Shown: in pieces, positions 22,325 through 33,186 of the stretch
How positions within the stretch are numbered: position 1 is the first letter of the stretch
Layout of the letters: each line of letters starts with the position of its first letter
NCBI GenBank assembly: GCA_009829735.1
Contig: CM020618.1
Coordinates: 36,556,894 to 36,620,893, forward strand
Direction: 5' to 3'
Source: Pyropia yezoensis
Lineage: Eukaryota; Rhodophyta; Bangiophyceae; Bangiales; Bangiaceae
DNA length: 64,000 nucleotides
Program-made: the position numbers and the translations under genes
The notes under the pieces: model-generated
What the model was told of the DNA's origin: nothing
The model's input: only the letters and a program-made list of their open reading frames with translations
The model's database searches: none

Positions 22325-23500
22325 ATGGCGTCTGCGGGCGGCGCCCCGCCCCCCCTCCCGCCGCCTGGCGTCGGCGGTGGCGCTGCCGCCGTCGGCGGTG
22401 GTGGGGATGGTGTCCCCGGCGCGACCGGGGCGGCAGTACGGCCTGGCGGTGGCGCCGGCGGGGTGCCCCCGCCGCCCGGCACGGCCCCCACCGGGCCCGT
22501 TGCGCCCGTCCCGCCGGCGGCGGGACCGTGGGTGGTGCCTCCGTCTGCGGCAGCACAGGCCGCCATGCCGCTGCCGCGCGTTCCAGGCGGCGCTGGCGGC
22601 GGCGCGGGTGGCGACGGCGGCGGCATTGGCGGTGCCATCCCCGACGATAGCCCCCTGGCGGCGTTGCTGGCCGCCCGCCGCCGCCTTGATGCGGCCCACC
22701 GGCGGGCGCTGGACGCGCTCGCCCCCCGCACGCTCGAGCGGTGGGTGGGCCTGTGCGTGGGACTCCTCCTGTTCACCCTTCGCATCGTGTTGGTGCAGGG
22801 CTACTACATTGTCGCGTACATGCTCGCCATTTTCCTCCTCAACCAGCTGCTGCTGTTTCTACAGCCCAAGGACCGGGCGTCGCTGCTGGCAGCCGTGTCC
22901 TCGGCAACCGGCGGTGCGGCCGCGTCGGCGGGGGGGGGCGCCGCGTCGGGCGGTGGTGGTGGCGGCGGCGCGAGCGGTGGGGGCACCACCCCCGACGCGC
23001 TGCCGACGCGCGAGAACGAGGAGTTCCGCCCCTTTGTTCGCCGCCTCCCCGAGTTTACCTTTTGGCACGGCGCGTCGGTGGCGACGGTGCTGGCGCTGTG
23101 CGCCACCGCCTTCCCCATCTTTGACGTGCCCGTCTTCTGGCCCGTCCTCGTCGTCTACTTTCTCATGCTCTTTGCCGTTACGATGCGGCGGCAGTGGCAG
23201 GACATGAAGAAGCTGCGCTACGTGCCGTGGGATATTGGCCAGAAGCGGCGGTACGGGGGGGGGAAGGACGACCCGCGGCGCGTGTCGGCCGCCGCGGCGG
23301 CGGCCAACGACGCGGCGCCCGCCGTGTCTGCGGGCACATCCTACGCGCCGCCGCCCAGCCTGACGACCGTCTCCAAAAAGGGGGGGGGGGGGGGCAGCGG
23401 CGGCGCGGCGGTGGGGGGCGGGGCGGTGCTGCCACCCGCCTCGACGCCCTCGTCCGCGGTGCCCATGATGCCCGTGTCGGGAACGTCGCCGCTGCTGTGA
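22325..23500 (+). CDS. RER1: RER1-family retrieval receptor (ER/Golgi membrane protein)
   Basis: RER1 is a four-helix membrane protein of the early Golgi that returns escaped ER membrane proteins via COPI vesicles. The 391-aa frame from the ATG at 22,325 shows the family signature: TLERWVGL at about 135, paired membrane helices at about 140-185 with VQGYYIVAY between them, the block EFRPFVRRLPEFTFWH at about 231, a second helix pair at about 249-292 with FDVPVFWP, and RYVPWDIGQKRRY after it. Family members are usually about 190-200 aa. This one is enlarged by a 110-residue Gly/Pro/Ala N-terminus, a Gly-rich insert between the helix pairs and a Gly/Ser tail. The start was chosen at MASAGGA because it follows a C-rich leader. 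A single uninterrupted exon. Confidence 0.95.
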   Translation: MASAGGAPPPLPPPGVGGGAAAVGGGGDGVPGATGAAVRPGGGAGGVPPPPGTAPTGPVAPVPPAAGPWVVPPSAAAQAAMPLPRVPGGAGGGAGGDGGGIGGAIPDDSPLAALLAARRRLDAAHRRALDALAPRTLERWVGLCVGLLLFTLRIVLVQGYYIVAYMLAIFLLNQLLLFLQPKDRASLLAAVSSATGGAAASAGGGAASGGGGGGGASGGGTTPDALPTRENEEFRPFVRRLPEFTFWHGASVATVLALCATAFPIFDVPVFWPVLVVYFLMLFAVTMRRQWQDMKKLRYVPWDIGQKRRYGGGKDDPRRVSAAAAAANDAAPAVSAGTSYAPPPSLTTVSKKGGGGGSGGAAVGGGAVLPPASTPSSAVPMMPVSGTSPLL

Positions 23501-24542
23501 GGGGTCTTTGAGTGGGGGGGCGGGGCTGGCGGTGAGGGGAATGGGGGGTGGGACGGGAGGGCAGCACGATGCTGGCAGCCCAGTGACGGCCCCTCGTCGT
23601 TGGCGTGTATTCTTCTTGTCCTCGCCGTGACCGTGGTGATGGTGCGCTCATTTTTTTTCTCACGACTCGGTTTCGATGTGAGAGCGGCGGGGGACAAAAG
23701 TACGCAAGACATCCCACCCGCCCATCCCCCCCGCTAGTGGTATGTGGATGGGAAGAGAGTCACCGACCGCCCCGGGCGCTACACCGCTGCCGGTGCTTGC
23801 GCATCGCGGGGGGCACACAGGGAGAGACAGATCCGACCGCACGTCGGGACGCAGCTGCCGGCGGGGGGCGGCGAGGCGCCCGAAAACGGCAGCGAGCCGC
23901 CCAAGAGAGCACCCGTGTCAAGAGCCGGCCGCCTGACGCCGCCCGATGCTGGCCAGTCGGCCGGCGTGGCAGGGGGGCCGCCGCTAATCGTGCGCGGCGG
24001 CGCGGCACACCATCACACAAGTCACATCCCATAGCCTGGGCGGTGGGCCGTCAGGTCTGGGCAGCGTGCTGACTGGTCTCAGCAGCAGCACGCAGGCTGG
24101 TACATATGAGCGCCACGCCGGCTGGTCTGACCAACGCGCGGGGGGATCATGGCGAGTCTGGTCACCCTCGCGCCAGACAGCCAGCCAACCAGCTAGAGGA
24201 AACGGCGCGGGCGAGCGGAAAGGGGTCGACCGCGAACGAACAGTACAGGGCACACAGCGCGAGAGAAACGGGACACTGAATAGACAAAGCACACAGATTG
24301 CATGCAGAACATACGCGGCGGCTACAGCAGAACACAAGAAACAAGTACAGCGAAAACAAGAAAGAGTGACATGGGCGGAGGCTGCGCCACCGTCCCCTTC
24401 TCCACCCACCCGCGAGCAGTGGGGCACACAGTACTCAGGGCCAGTCGTCTGCTGCCCCCATCCGCCCCCCCCACCGCCTCCGACAGCAGCGTCCACAACC
24501 CCCCGGCCCATGACACAATGCCGCCCCAACACCCCCACCAGA
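23501..24542. other. Convergent spacer between RER1 and the RING gene
   Basis: Both neighbours end here, so the stretch holds two 3' UTRs. It includes a T run at about 23,650-23,658. No further gene recognised. Confidence 0.5.
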
Positions 24543-26444
24543 TTACACCCCCGGCTGCCCGTCCAGCCGGTGCAGGCACACGGGACAGCTGCTCTTGTTG
24601 CGGAGCCAGGGGTCAATGCACTCAGAGTGAAAGCTGTGGAGGCAAGGGAGGGTGCGGAGCTCCTCCCCCACCGCGTACTCGGACAGGCAAACGGTGCACG
24701 TCTCGGCCGTAGAGCCTTCGGCGTGGCCGCCGCCGCCGCCGCCGCCGCCAGTATCGACGCCACCAGCTGGCGCCGTTGGCGCCGACGCGCCGCCCCCCCG
24801 GGGGCGCACCTCGGCCGCCGCCGCCGCAGACGCGGCCGCCGCCTCCTCCCGCCGGCTGGACCGGCGGCTTCGCAGGTTTCGCGCGGCGGCCCGTAAGGTC
24901 GACGCCGCCGCCGGTGCGGCCGATGCCGTGGCGGCCGGCGGTGGCCGCGGCGCCGACGGCGGCGCCGTCCCACGGGCGGCGCCGCCCTCGGCAGCCGGCG
25001 CCGTGGCCGGCGCCGTCGCCGGCGGACCCACCACGCGGGTGGGCAGCTCGGCGATCTGGGCCTCAGAGGCGCCGCCGCCGCCCCCCCCCACCCGCTCGGC
25101 CAGCTCACTGAGGTCTTCAAATGTGTGGGGCAGCCCCGCGGCGGCAGCGCGCCCCCCCCCGCCCCCAAACAGGATGTCCCCAAAAAAGCCGCCCGCGTGG
25201 CCGCCCATGAGCGCGGCGGCGGCGCCGCGGCCGCGGCCGCGGGGGGCGACGCCAAAAAAGTCGCCAAAAAAGTCGGCGAACTCGTCAGGCGCGACGCCCC
25301 CCGCCCCTGGCGCGGGGTGCAGCACCGACGCGAGCAGCCCGCGGAGGCGGTCGGGCATCACGTCATCGGTGGGGGGGTCCCACCAGGCGGGGGGGTAGCC
25401 CGCGGCAGCGGCACCACCACGACCGCCGCCGCCTCCGCCGCCGCCACCCCCACCACCGTTATCCCCATGGCGGGCGGCTGGCGCCGAGGGGTCGGCCGGG
25501 GGACCAAACGGCGGTGGCCGCTCGTCCCAGCCGTGCGGCAGCTCCGCCGCCAGCTCCCGCGCCACCACCTCCCGGTGCAGGCGCGCGTGCGCGCGACGGT
25601 GCGCCGCCGCCACCGCCGACGGCCGCGGCTCCCTTGGCGGCGGCCCTTCCACCCTCGGCGGCCTGGGCAGCGCCGCCGCGCCGCCGCCGCCACTACTGTT
25701 GCCGGCGGTGCCAATCCCAAAGCCGCCCGACTGCCCGCCCGCCGGGTTGGCAGTGGCAGAGTAGGACCAGCGCACGTGGGTGCCGCCATTCTCGTACCCT
25801 CCCACCTGGACGGGCGGAGCCACCGGCTGGGCGGGCTCCCCTTCCCAGCCGCCCCCCCCGGGAGGTGCGTAGCCGCCCGGGTGGTGGTGGTGGTGAGCGG
25901 GCGCCGCGTACGCACGGTGCAGTGGGTGCCCCCCCCGCACCCACAGGTCGCCGTCCCAGTGACCGCCCGGGTCGTCCCCCCCCCCCGGCAGCCGCGAGGG
26001 CCCACCATACCCACGCGGGTGCTCCCACCGGGGTGGCGGCGGGTCCCGCACCGCGTCGGCGAGGCGCCGGTGCGTCGCCTCCATCTCCGCGTCGCTCCGC
26101 GTGTCTCCCAACGGGTCGTACGCCCCGCCCGTAAGCGGTTGGTACGGGCCGGGCAGGCCAAACGCGGCGGCGGCGCCGCCGCCATACATGCGGCGCGCCC
26201 GCACGCTCTCGGCCCGCGCCCGCGCCGCAGCGGCGTCAGCGGCGGTGGAGCGGGCGTGGCGCTCGCTCTCTGCCCGCACCGCCCGGGTCAGCGCCGCCTC
26301 CTGCTCCTGGAAGGTGCCCCCCGCGTAGGCGGCGGCGAGGGAGTCGCGGGTCGGCCGCTCCGCGTCGGCCGACGTGAAGGCTTCGAGGAGCTCCTCCTCT
26401 TGCAGCCGCCGCGCGAACGCCTCGTCAGCGGCGAGGTCCGCCAT
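24543..26444 (-). CDS. RING-H2 E3 ubiquitin ligase
   Basis: A 633-aa protein. The C-terminal RING-H2 finger (about 583-626) has the spacing C-x2-C-x14-C-x-H-x2-H-x2-C-x10-C-x2-C, with the PW motif that contacts E2 enzymes (CIDPWL). Just before it, at about 510-555, [13 protein letters not shown] and [11 protein letters not shown] match the conserved pre-RING segment of BIG BROTHER/RLIM-like ligases. The N-terminus has [12 protein letters not shown], also frequent in such ligases, followed by a coiled Ala/Arg/Glu stretch and about 350 Gly/Pro-rich disordered residues. The start was set at the ATG at 26,444, which follows a C-rich leader; the open frame upstream lacks ATG support. It would ubiquitinate unknown substrates in cytosol or nucleus. 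No membrane segment. Confidence 0.9.
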   Translation of the reverse strand: MADLAADEAFARRLQEEELLEAFTSADAERPTRDSLAAAYAGGTFQEQEAALTRAVRAESERHARSTAADAAAARARAESVRARRMYGGGAAAAFGLPGPYQPLTGGAYDPLGDTRSDAEMEATHRRLADAVRDPPPPRWEHPRGYGGPSRLPGGGDDPGGHWDGDLWVRGGHPLHRAYAAPAHHHHHPGGYAPPGGGGWEGEPAQPVAPPVQVGGYENGGTHVRWSYSATANPAGGQSGGFGIGTAGNSSGGGGAAALPRPPRVEGPPPREPRPSAVAAAHRRAHARLHREVVARELAAELPHGWDERPPPFGPPADPSAPAARHGDNGGGGGGGGGGGGRGGAAAAGYPPAWWDPPTDDVMPDRLRGLLASVLHPAPGAGGVAPDEFADFFGDFFGVAPRGRGRGAAAALMGGHAGGFFGDILFGGGGGRAAAAGLPHTFEDLSELAERVGGGGGGASEAQIAELPTRVVGPPATAPATAPAAEGGAARGTAPPSAPRPPPAATASAAPAAASTLRAAARNLRSRRSSRREEAAAASAAAAAEVRPRGGGASAPTAPAGGVDTGGGGGGGGHAEGSTAETCTVCLSEYAVGEELRTLPCLHSFHSECIDPWLRNKSSCPVCLHRLDGQPGV

Positions 26445-27599
26445 GATGGCAAATGAAAAGGGGGGAGAGGGCGGGGGGCGGAAGGAGAGGGGGCAGGGGG
26501 AGGAGGGGGGGGGGGGGGGGCGGGGTGGGTGACGAAAGTGGAAGTGGAACGAGGAAAGAGACGGAGAGGTTGGGCGGAGAAAACAGATAAAGATTGGGAG
26601 GAGAGTGGGCGGGAAAGCAGGCAGAAAGGCGAAAAACAACGTAGGACGACAACCGGACGGCCGGCCAAGGTGCTCGTCAGCCGCGGGGGGCCGTTGCGAC
26701 CGGGTGGCGGGCGCGTGCGTCGCGTGCCCGCCGGGCCGGCCGTGCCCACCGACCCCCCGGGGGCCCCCGGGGTGAGGCAGAGGCGAGTGAAGGGGCGGGG
26801 ACGGGACGGACCGTCGCTGACGGCGGCCCTCCACGCGCACGCGGCAGCAGCACCAGCGCGGGGGGGGGGGGCGGGGGGGGGTGGGCGCCAGAGTCCCACG
26901 TCGCGGCGCACCACCGCACTAACGCGCACGGCACCAGCTGCCAGCGTGGTGGCCGCCTCGCGCCGGCGCCCGAATGACTTGGGTGGGAAGCGGGGCGGAC
27001 CGCGCGGGCCGCGGCTGCGACAAAGGAAAGAAAACCTCGTCAAAGGCGCGCGACGTCCCCCCCTCCTCCCAACCACGTTGACGGGAACAGGCCCAAGAGC
27101 AAGGCAGAGTGCACCTCGGCCCCGCAACAGCTTGGTATGTATCCCCCCTTAAAAGAGTGCTTGTGGGAGGGGGTTGGCCGCCAGCGCTCTGTCGAACACC
27201 TGGCAGCGGGGAAGAGACACGTGGCGATCTCAAGGGCGGCCGCGTCGATCATGGACGATGATCGAGCCGCGAGGGTGCGCACCGCCGCTGACAGTACTGC
27301 AGCTGACAGCAATGCGTAGCGATGGAACAGCTGGCCGCCGGTACTGTACATACCACATTTTCCGCCACATTCCCTATATGTTTCATACAAAGTTGACCTG
27401 GAGCCGTTGCGCCCAAGGTTTCGCTCTCCGTGGGTATGGAAAGGGGGTGGGCAGCTAGCCAAGAACTGCCAAGCCATGCGGCGAACGGAGGCAGCAGAGA
27501 GTTCCCCACAGGTATTGCGTCCCTATGTAGAAGCAATACCCCAATCCTCCTCACTTCTTCTCCCGCTCAAGCGGGTGGGACTCCAAAACAACTTTAGCG
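26445..27599. other. 5' flank of the RING gene
   Basis: The first 80 bases, read on the minus strand, form a C-rich leader with an uninterrupted C run at about 26,504-26,520. The rest is GC-rich with no recognised gene. The stretch is part of the divergent spacer between the RING gene and the helicase gene. Confidence 0.5.
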
Positions 27600-27805
27600 A
27601 TGATGCCCGTCGTAACGCCTGTGGACCAGGAGTGGACGGCTTGTAAACCCCAATAGGACGGCCTGTGAACCCCTACTAGGCAACCTATGGACCTCAATAG
27701 GGCAGCATGTGAGCCCCTATACTACCTGTAGGACATACTGTGAAGCCCAATAGGACGGTCTGTGGACTAGGAGTGCGACGGCCTGTACACCCCAAGGCCG
27801 CCATT
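27600..27805. repeat. Degenerate minisatellite, about 22-25-bp unit
   Basis: At least six imperfect units of the type GACGGCCTGTGAACCCCTA or GACGG(C/T)(C/T)TGTGGACTAG follow each other. Units differ by substitutions and small indels. It lies 0.9 kb upstream of the helicase gene. Confidence 0.75.
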
Positions 27806-28719
27806 GCGAGGCGCAGCGATCCTGGGTGACGCACCCAACACTTCCCTGTCTCCTGCGATTCTCGCTGCGCTAAGGGACGACCCAGCACATCTTGTTGTGC
27901 CTCCCGCGGTCCCCTTGTTGCTCGTTGAGGGCGGCGGGGACCCTCCACTTTCGCAGAAAAGTCTAGGTTTTGTTCTCCACGAGTGAAGTGTCTTCGATTT
28001 TCGACAACCGAATAGGCTCTGTCGTGAGTCATGATGTCAGCTCAGCCTCAATAAGGGGTACTACTGTATGAAATTCAAATTTCTGTACACTACACTGGGC
28101 CTTGTGCAGCACGGTGGCCCTACAGGTGTGGCCCCGATTGGCCGTCAGCCACTCGCCAGCGTGCATGTGTGGCCTCCGCCTGCCGAACCGGCCGTCGCTG
28201 GCCGTCCACGTTGCTGAGGCTGCAGGTGCCGTGTCATGGGTGCCCCGACGGCGGCGGCGGCGGCGACGGCGGCGGCGCGCACCGCCCCGCGCGCAGCAGC
28301 ACTGCCAGCAACCCCAGCCAGGGCCACCCCACCCCGAACACAGCCGTGGCCACGCGTGGCTTCGCCAGCTGCGAGCGGGACATGCCCGGGCGGTGACTGG
28401 CGGCGGGGGGGCACGAGGCGGCGGGACGGTCCCCGCGCGACACCAGCGCTCCACTTGCACGGCAGTCTGGTGGGAGCACCCGGCCGTGTGCCCGCCGTCG
28501 TCCCGTGTCGCTTCCCGCGCACGCGCATCGTGACGGCCCGCCTTCCCGGCACGCTTGGCCTGTAGCGGCATAGCGACAGCGGTAGCGACAAGCACAAGGC
28601 GAGCAGTTCTCTGTCCCTCTCTCCCCCCTCTCTCCCCCCTCTCTTCGGCTCTTTCTGCCCCCCACCCCCCCACGTCTCTTTCCCCACCATTCGCGGGGTG
28701 CTCGACCGCGATTGACGCC
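27806..28719. other. 5' flank of the helicase gene
   Basis: Ends in about 110 bases of C/T-rich leader (28,610-28,700) ahead of the start codon. No other gene recognised. Confidence 0.5.
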
Positions 28720-31700
28720 ATGGCGCCCCGGCGGCCGGGGCACGACGGCCAGACCGTCAATGGGCGGGATATTGGGCTCTTCCACGCCCGCCGCGGACGG
28801 CCCAACCGCGGCGGCGGCCGCGCCAATGGCGGAGGCGGCGCCCCCGGCAGCGGTGGCGGTGGCGGCGGCGGTGGCGGCGGCGGCGGCGGCGGGGGTGGAG
28901 GAGGTGGTGGCGGCGGTGGCGGTAGTGGCAGCGGCGGCCGCCGCTCGGGTGGAGGAGGCCGGAAAGGCCGCAAGTCGGGTGGCGGTGGTGGGGGCGGGGG
29001 CGGGGGCAACCAGGCCCCAAAAACGGCCGAGGAGAAGAAGCAGTCCAAGCACGCGTCGCGGCTGGTGGACGAAACCCCCCAGCGGCTCGTCGTGTCGGAC
29101 AAGTCGGTGGCGTTTATTGACGCTGCGGTGCGGCGGGATGAGGAGGGGCTCAACAGCAACGCGTCGTCGCGGCCGCCCATCAACTTTCAGCGGCGGCCGC
29201 TGTTTAACAGCGCCCGCCGTGCGGAGGATGGCGCGCCGGCTGGCGGCATGTCGGCGGGGGGGGTGCCCCTCGGCCGTGGCGGGGACCTCATGGACATGGA
29301 GGTGGGGGCGAAGCCGCTCGTCCGTGAGGCGGCTGAGGACACCCTGCGGGTTATTGAGGGCAACGCCGTCGACGGGGCGGCGACAGGCAAGCTGGCTGCC
29401 AACCGCCGCAAGCTGCCTGCCTGGCTCTCCCGCGAGGAAATGATTCGCACTGTGGCGGACAATGCGGTTACGGTGGTGTCGGGCGAGACGGGCTGCGGCA
29501 AGTCTACCCAGGTGCCTCAGTTTCTTCTCGACGGCCTCAAGGGCCTCCTCGACGCGCCTTCGGCGCGGGGTGGTGGGCGGGGTGCCTCGAGTTCGGCGAC
29601 GGTGGTGTGCACGCAGCCGCGGAGGATTAGTGCCATTTCGGTGGCGGAGCGCGTCGCGTCGGAGCGCGGGGAGCCTGTGGGAAAGTCTGTCGGCTATGCC
29701 ATCCGCCTGGAGACACGCGCCTGCGCGGCCACGCGCCTCCTATTTTGTACAACGGGTGTGCTGCTGCGGCGGCTGCAGGACGACCACTCCCTGGATGGCG
29801 TTAAGGCGATTATTGTTGACGAAATCCACGAGCGCTCCCTCGAGACGGACCTGCTGCTCGTGCTACTGCGGCGGCTCCTGCGCAGCGGTGCGCGCTCGTC
29901 CCTGAGGGTGGTGTTGATGAGTGCCACCCTCAATGCCGCGGCGTTTGCCTCTTACTTCGGGGACGATACGCCCATCATTTCCATCCCCGGCAAGGTCTTC
30001 CCGGTGGCGCGGTACTACCTCGAGCACGCTGTGGAGCGCGTGCGGTATGTGCACATCCCCGAGTCTAGGAGGGGTGGGGGTGGTGGCGGCTTTCGTGGTG
30101 GGGGCGGTGGTGGTGGTGGCGGCGGCGGGCGCCGCGACGAGCGTGCATATGTCGAGTCTGCTGCGGTGACGTTGCGGGCGCGCACAGGGTCGGCCTTTTC
30201 GGACCGCACTATTGCCTCTCTGCGGACGCTCGAAGATGACGACTCTGTTCCGCTGCCGCTTATCAAGTCGCTGTTGGAGGACATTGTGGCCTCGTCGTTT
30301 GCCCCAGGTGGAGAGCACTACCCCACACTGGCGGGTGTTGGTGCTGCAGCCGGCCAACCTCCTCCGACCAGCAACGGTGGAGGCTATGGGGGACGGTGGA
30401 AGATGGGTGGCGGCAGCGGTGGCGGCCACATGCCGTCGGGTGGTTTTGGTGGCGACAACATTCCGCCGGTGGGTGCGGAGCTGGCCGAGATGACGCGAGA
30501 GGCTATCATGGAAGCCGAAGCGAATGGTGCGATTCTGGTGTTCCTGCCTGGTTGGGATGACATCCGCAAGCTCCTCGCGTTGCTGCAGTCAAGCTCAACG
30601 TTTGGGAACTCCAACCGCTTTCTTCTGCTGCCGCTGCACGGGTCCCTGGCCAACGAGGCGCAGCGGCTCGTGTTTGACCGTCCTCCGCCGGGAGTACGTA
30701 AGATTGTGCTTTCCACTAACGTGGCCGAGACGAGTGTGACCATTGACGACGTGACGGTTGTTATTGACTCGGGCCGTCACAAGCACAAGTCGTACGATGC
30801 GGCGGCGAATGTGGGCTCCTTGTTGCCAGAGTGGGTATCCCGTGCGTCGGCCCGGCAGCGGCGTGGCCGTGCGGGTCGCGTCCAGCCGGGTGTGTGCTAC
30901 CATCTGTTCTCGTCGGTACATCACGAAGCGCTTCCTGAGTACCCCGAGCCCGAGATGCGCCGCACCCCGCTGGATAATCTTTGCCTGCAGGTAGCGGCGT
31001 TGCAGGTGGGACCACTCTCCCCCTTCCTGGCGCAGGCTCCAGACCCGCCGTCTCCACAAGCTGTTGCACACGCGGTGGCGCTGCTGACCACCCTCGGTGC
31101 CATGTCACCACGGGACCAGTCGCTGACGCCACTAGGCAAGCGCCTCTCGTCGCTGCCACTGTCCCCAAAGCTGGGCAAGATGCTGCTGTATGGTGCTCAG
31201 TTTGGGGTGCTTGACCCCATCCTCACCATCGCGGCCTCCATTGGTTACCGTGCACCATTTGTTTTGCCAATGGACAAGATGAAGGAGGCGGATGCGAACA
31301 AGCGCGAGTTTGCCGCTGTCCTCGACTCGAACAGTGACCACGCAGCCGTGCTGGGCGCGTATAATGCTTGGCGCGAGGCGGGTCGCAGCCGCCGGTTCGC
31401 TGACGAGCACTTCCTGTCAGGGCCTACGCTCATGATGATTGACGGGATGCGCGAGCAATTTCTACGGATTCTTCGGGATGCTCGGCTGCTGTCCGATGGA
31501 GGTGGGGGCTTTGGGGGTGGGCGCTCCACAGGCGGCCGCCCGGGACGGGACTGGGGTGGCGGTGGTGGCGGCGGCGGATCGCGCGCTCGCGTAGCGCCCG
31601 CAAGTGACCGTGCGAACAGCTGGCCGCTGGTGAAGGGCGTGCTCACAGCTGGGCTCTTTCCATCCATCGCAAGGGCGGACTACTCAAACCAAAAGGTGAA

Positions 31701-33186
31701 GCTGCTGACCCGCGGCGACGGGTCTGTACAACTTCATCCGGGCGCGGTCTCGGACGTGAAGGTAGCGGTAACTACTTGGCGCCACCGGTGGATTGTGCTG
31801 TCTGAGAAGGTGCGGCTGCGGGAGGTCAAGCCCGGTGCCCATCCCGAGGTGCTGTGTGTGGGCATTACTCCGGTGTCGCCTTCTTGCCTGGCTCTGTTTG
31901 GCGGCGCCATTGCCCGCTCACGCCGAGGCTCCAAGCGGGTGGTGACGGTTGAGACCAACGACGAGACCGAAGGCATTGCCGCAGAGATGTCGGCAATTGG
32001 TAGCAGGGCGCTTAGTACGGCCGCGCGGGAGCCGTGGTGCTACGTGGAGGCCGACCCGGACAGCGCGTCGGCCGTCACTCAGCTGCGGGAACTGATGGAC
32101 AAGCAGCTAGGCACCTTGTGGGCTGCGGACTCGCCACGTCAGGACGCTGACGGCAAGCCCGTAACCGTGGGTCTGGATGCGGCTGTCGTAGATGCGGTAG
32201 CGGTGTTGTTGGAAGAGTGTGACGCGCGGCCGTTCCACCAACTCCCCAAGGCTTACGCGCAGCATTCGAACGCGATGATGCTGAACAGTGGGGGCGGGTC
32301 GACGTTTGGCAGCGGAAACGACGTCAACCTCTTTGCGCTGCCGTCTGGACCGCGCTATCTGGATGAGCCGGACCGGTCGCAGGGTCGGGGGAACAACGGG
32401 CAAGGTGGCCAGCGGCGTGGAGGTGGCGGCGGTGGTGGTGGTGGTGGTGGCGGCGGCGGCGGTGGCGGTGGCGAGGAGATGTCCTGGCGCGGCCAAAACC
32501 GGGGTGGCGCGGACGGCGCCTTTATGAACCGGGGCGGTCTCTACATTCCTCCTACAGTCAACAGGGGTGGTGCCTATGACAGTGGTGGCATCACCGGCAT
32601 GTGGGGCGGCGGTCCGTCAGCGTTTGGTGGGGCTGGCGCGGCAGCCAACGGAGTGGCGCGGTGGACGCGGCCGCCCGCCGGCGAGGGGTCTCGCGAGGGT
32701 CGCCCCATCGCTGACGGCGCATCGTGGTGGAGTGACGACGAGGAAGACACTCGTCAGCCGCAGCCGCCGCCTCGGCTGCCTCCGCCTGGCAATGGCGGCG
32801 GACGCACGTCGTGGGACGCGCGGCCGCCGGCGCACGCGGACGCACCGCCGCGGGCGACAACGCCGGTGGAGCGCTGGGATGCTCCCCGCGGCGGCGGTGG
32901 CGGCGGGAACGGTGGGTTTGGTGGCGGGGCGGCGGCGCCCGCCATGGGCCGGCGAGAGCTTTGGACGCCGCCGCCCACCGTTGGGGCGCCCACCGACGCG
33001 TCGATGGCGCCCGCCTTTGGGTCGCGGTCTGGCAGCTGGACGCCACCGCCCACCAATGACTTCCGCGGCGGTGACGCACGGGCCGACTATGGCGGCGTAG
33101 CCGACGGCGGTGGCAGCTACATGGGCGGCGTACGACCGGGTGGTGGTGGCGGACGGTCGGGCGGCGGCGGCCGCCGCCGGCGCTGA
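28720..33186 (+). CDS. DEAH-box RNA/DNA helicase, DHX36/DHX9 class
   Basis: A 1488-aa SF2 helicase in one exon. Motifs in order: GETGCGKST (I, about 255), TQPRRISA (Ia), DEIHERS (II, about 367), SATL (III, about 400), VFLPGW (IV), STNVAETSVTIDDV (V) and QRRGRAGR (VI, about 712). A winged-helix/ratchet region follows, then an OB-fold (about 990-1130). This order is typical of DHX36/DHX29/DHX57/DHX9-like enzymes, which remodel RNA or DNA, including G-quadruplexes, with ATP. Oddities are a 60-residue Gly-rich N-terminus, a Gly-rich insert of about 20 residues and a longer variable stretch between motifs III and IV, and a C-terminal 250 residues rich in Gly and Arg with WTPPPT occurring twice. 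No R3H or double-stranded-RNA-binding domain was recognised. The ATG at 28,720 follows a C/T-rich leader; the frame upstream has no ATG. Confidence 0.95.
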   Translation: MAPRRPGHDGQTVNGRDIGLFHARRGRPNRGGGRANGGGGAPGSGGGGGGGGGGGGGGGGGGGGGGGGSGSGGRRSGGGGRKGRKSGGGGGGGGGGNQAPKTAEEKKQSKHASRLVDETPQRLVVSDKSVAFIDAAVRRDEEGLNSNASSRPPINFQRRPLFNSARRAEDGAPAGGMSAGGVPLGRGGDLMDMEVGAKPLVREAAEDTLRVIEGNAVDGAATGKLAANRRKLPAWLSREEMIRTVADNAVTVVSGETGCGKSTQVPQFLLDGLKGLLDAPSARGGGRGASSSATVVCTQPRRISAISVAERVASERGEPVGKSVGYAIRLETRACAATRLLFCTTGVLLRRLQDDHSLDGVKAIIVDEIHERSLETDLLLVLLRRLLRSGARSSLRVVLMSATLNAAAFASYFGDDTPIISIPGKVFPVARYYLEHAVERVRYVHIPESRRGGGGGGFRGGGGGGGGGGGRRDERAYVESAAVTLRARTGSAFSDRTIASLRTLEDDDSVPLPLIKSLLEDIVASSFAPGGEHYPTLAGVGAAAGQPPPTSNGGGYGGRWKMGGGSGGGHMPSGGFGGDNIPPVGAELAEMTREAIMEAEANGAILVFLPGWDDIRKLLALLQSSSTFGNSNRFLLLPLHGSLANEAQRLVFDRPPPGVRKIVLSTNVAETSVTIDDVTVVIDSGRHKHKSYDAAANVGSLLPEWVSRASARQRRGRAGRVQPGVCYHLFSSVHHEALPEYPEPEMRRTPLDNLCLQVAALQVGPLSPFLAQAPDPPSPQAVAHAVALLTTLGAMSPRDQSLTPLGKRLSSLPLSPKLGKMLLYGAQFGVLDPILTIAASIGYRAPFVLPMDKMKEADANKREFAAVLDSNSDHAAVLGAYNAWREAGRSRRFADEHFLSGPTLMMIDGMREQFLRILRDARLLSDGGGGFGGGRSTGGRPGRDWGGGGGGGGSRARVAPASDRANSWPLVKGVLTAGLFPSIARADYSNQKVKLLTRGDGSVQLHPGAVSDVKVAVTTWRHRWIVLSEKVRLREVKPGAHPEVLCVGITPVSPSCLALFGGAIARSRRGSKRVVTVETNDETEGIAAEMSAIGSRALSTAAREPWCYVEADPDSASAVTQLRELMDKQLGTLWAADSPRQDADGKPVTVGLDAAVVDAVAVLLEECDARPFHQLPKAYAQHSNAMMLNSGGGSTFGSGNDVNLFALPSGPRYLDEPDRSQGRGNNGQGGQRRGGGGGGGGGGGGGGGGGGEEMSWRGQNRGGADGAFMNRGGLYIPPTVNRGGAYDSGGITGMWGGGPSAFGGAGAAANGVARWTRPPAGEGSREGRPIADGASWWSDDEEDTRQPQPPPRLPPPGNGGGRTSWDARPPAHADAPPRATTPVERWDAPRGGGGGGNGGFGGGAAAPAMGRRELWTPPPTVGAPTDASMAPAFGSRSGSWTPPPTNDFRGGDARADYGGVADGGGSYMGGVRPGGGGGRSGGGGRRRR

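Noticed and set aside
21644-22785. Two 351-codon minus-strand frames opposite RER1
   Set aside because: Arg/Gly/Ala composition typical of antisense frames in very GC-rich DNA; the RER1 family signature is on the plus strand.
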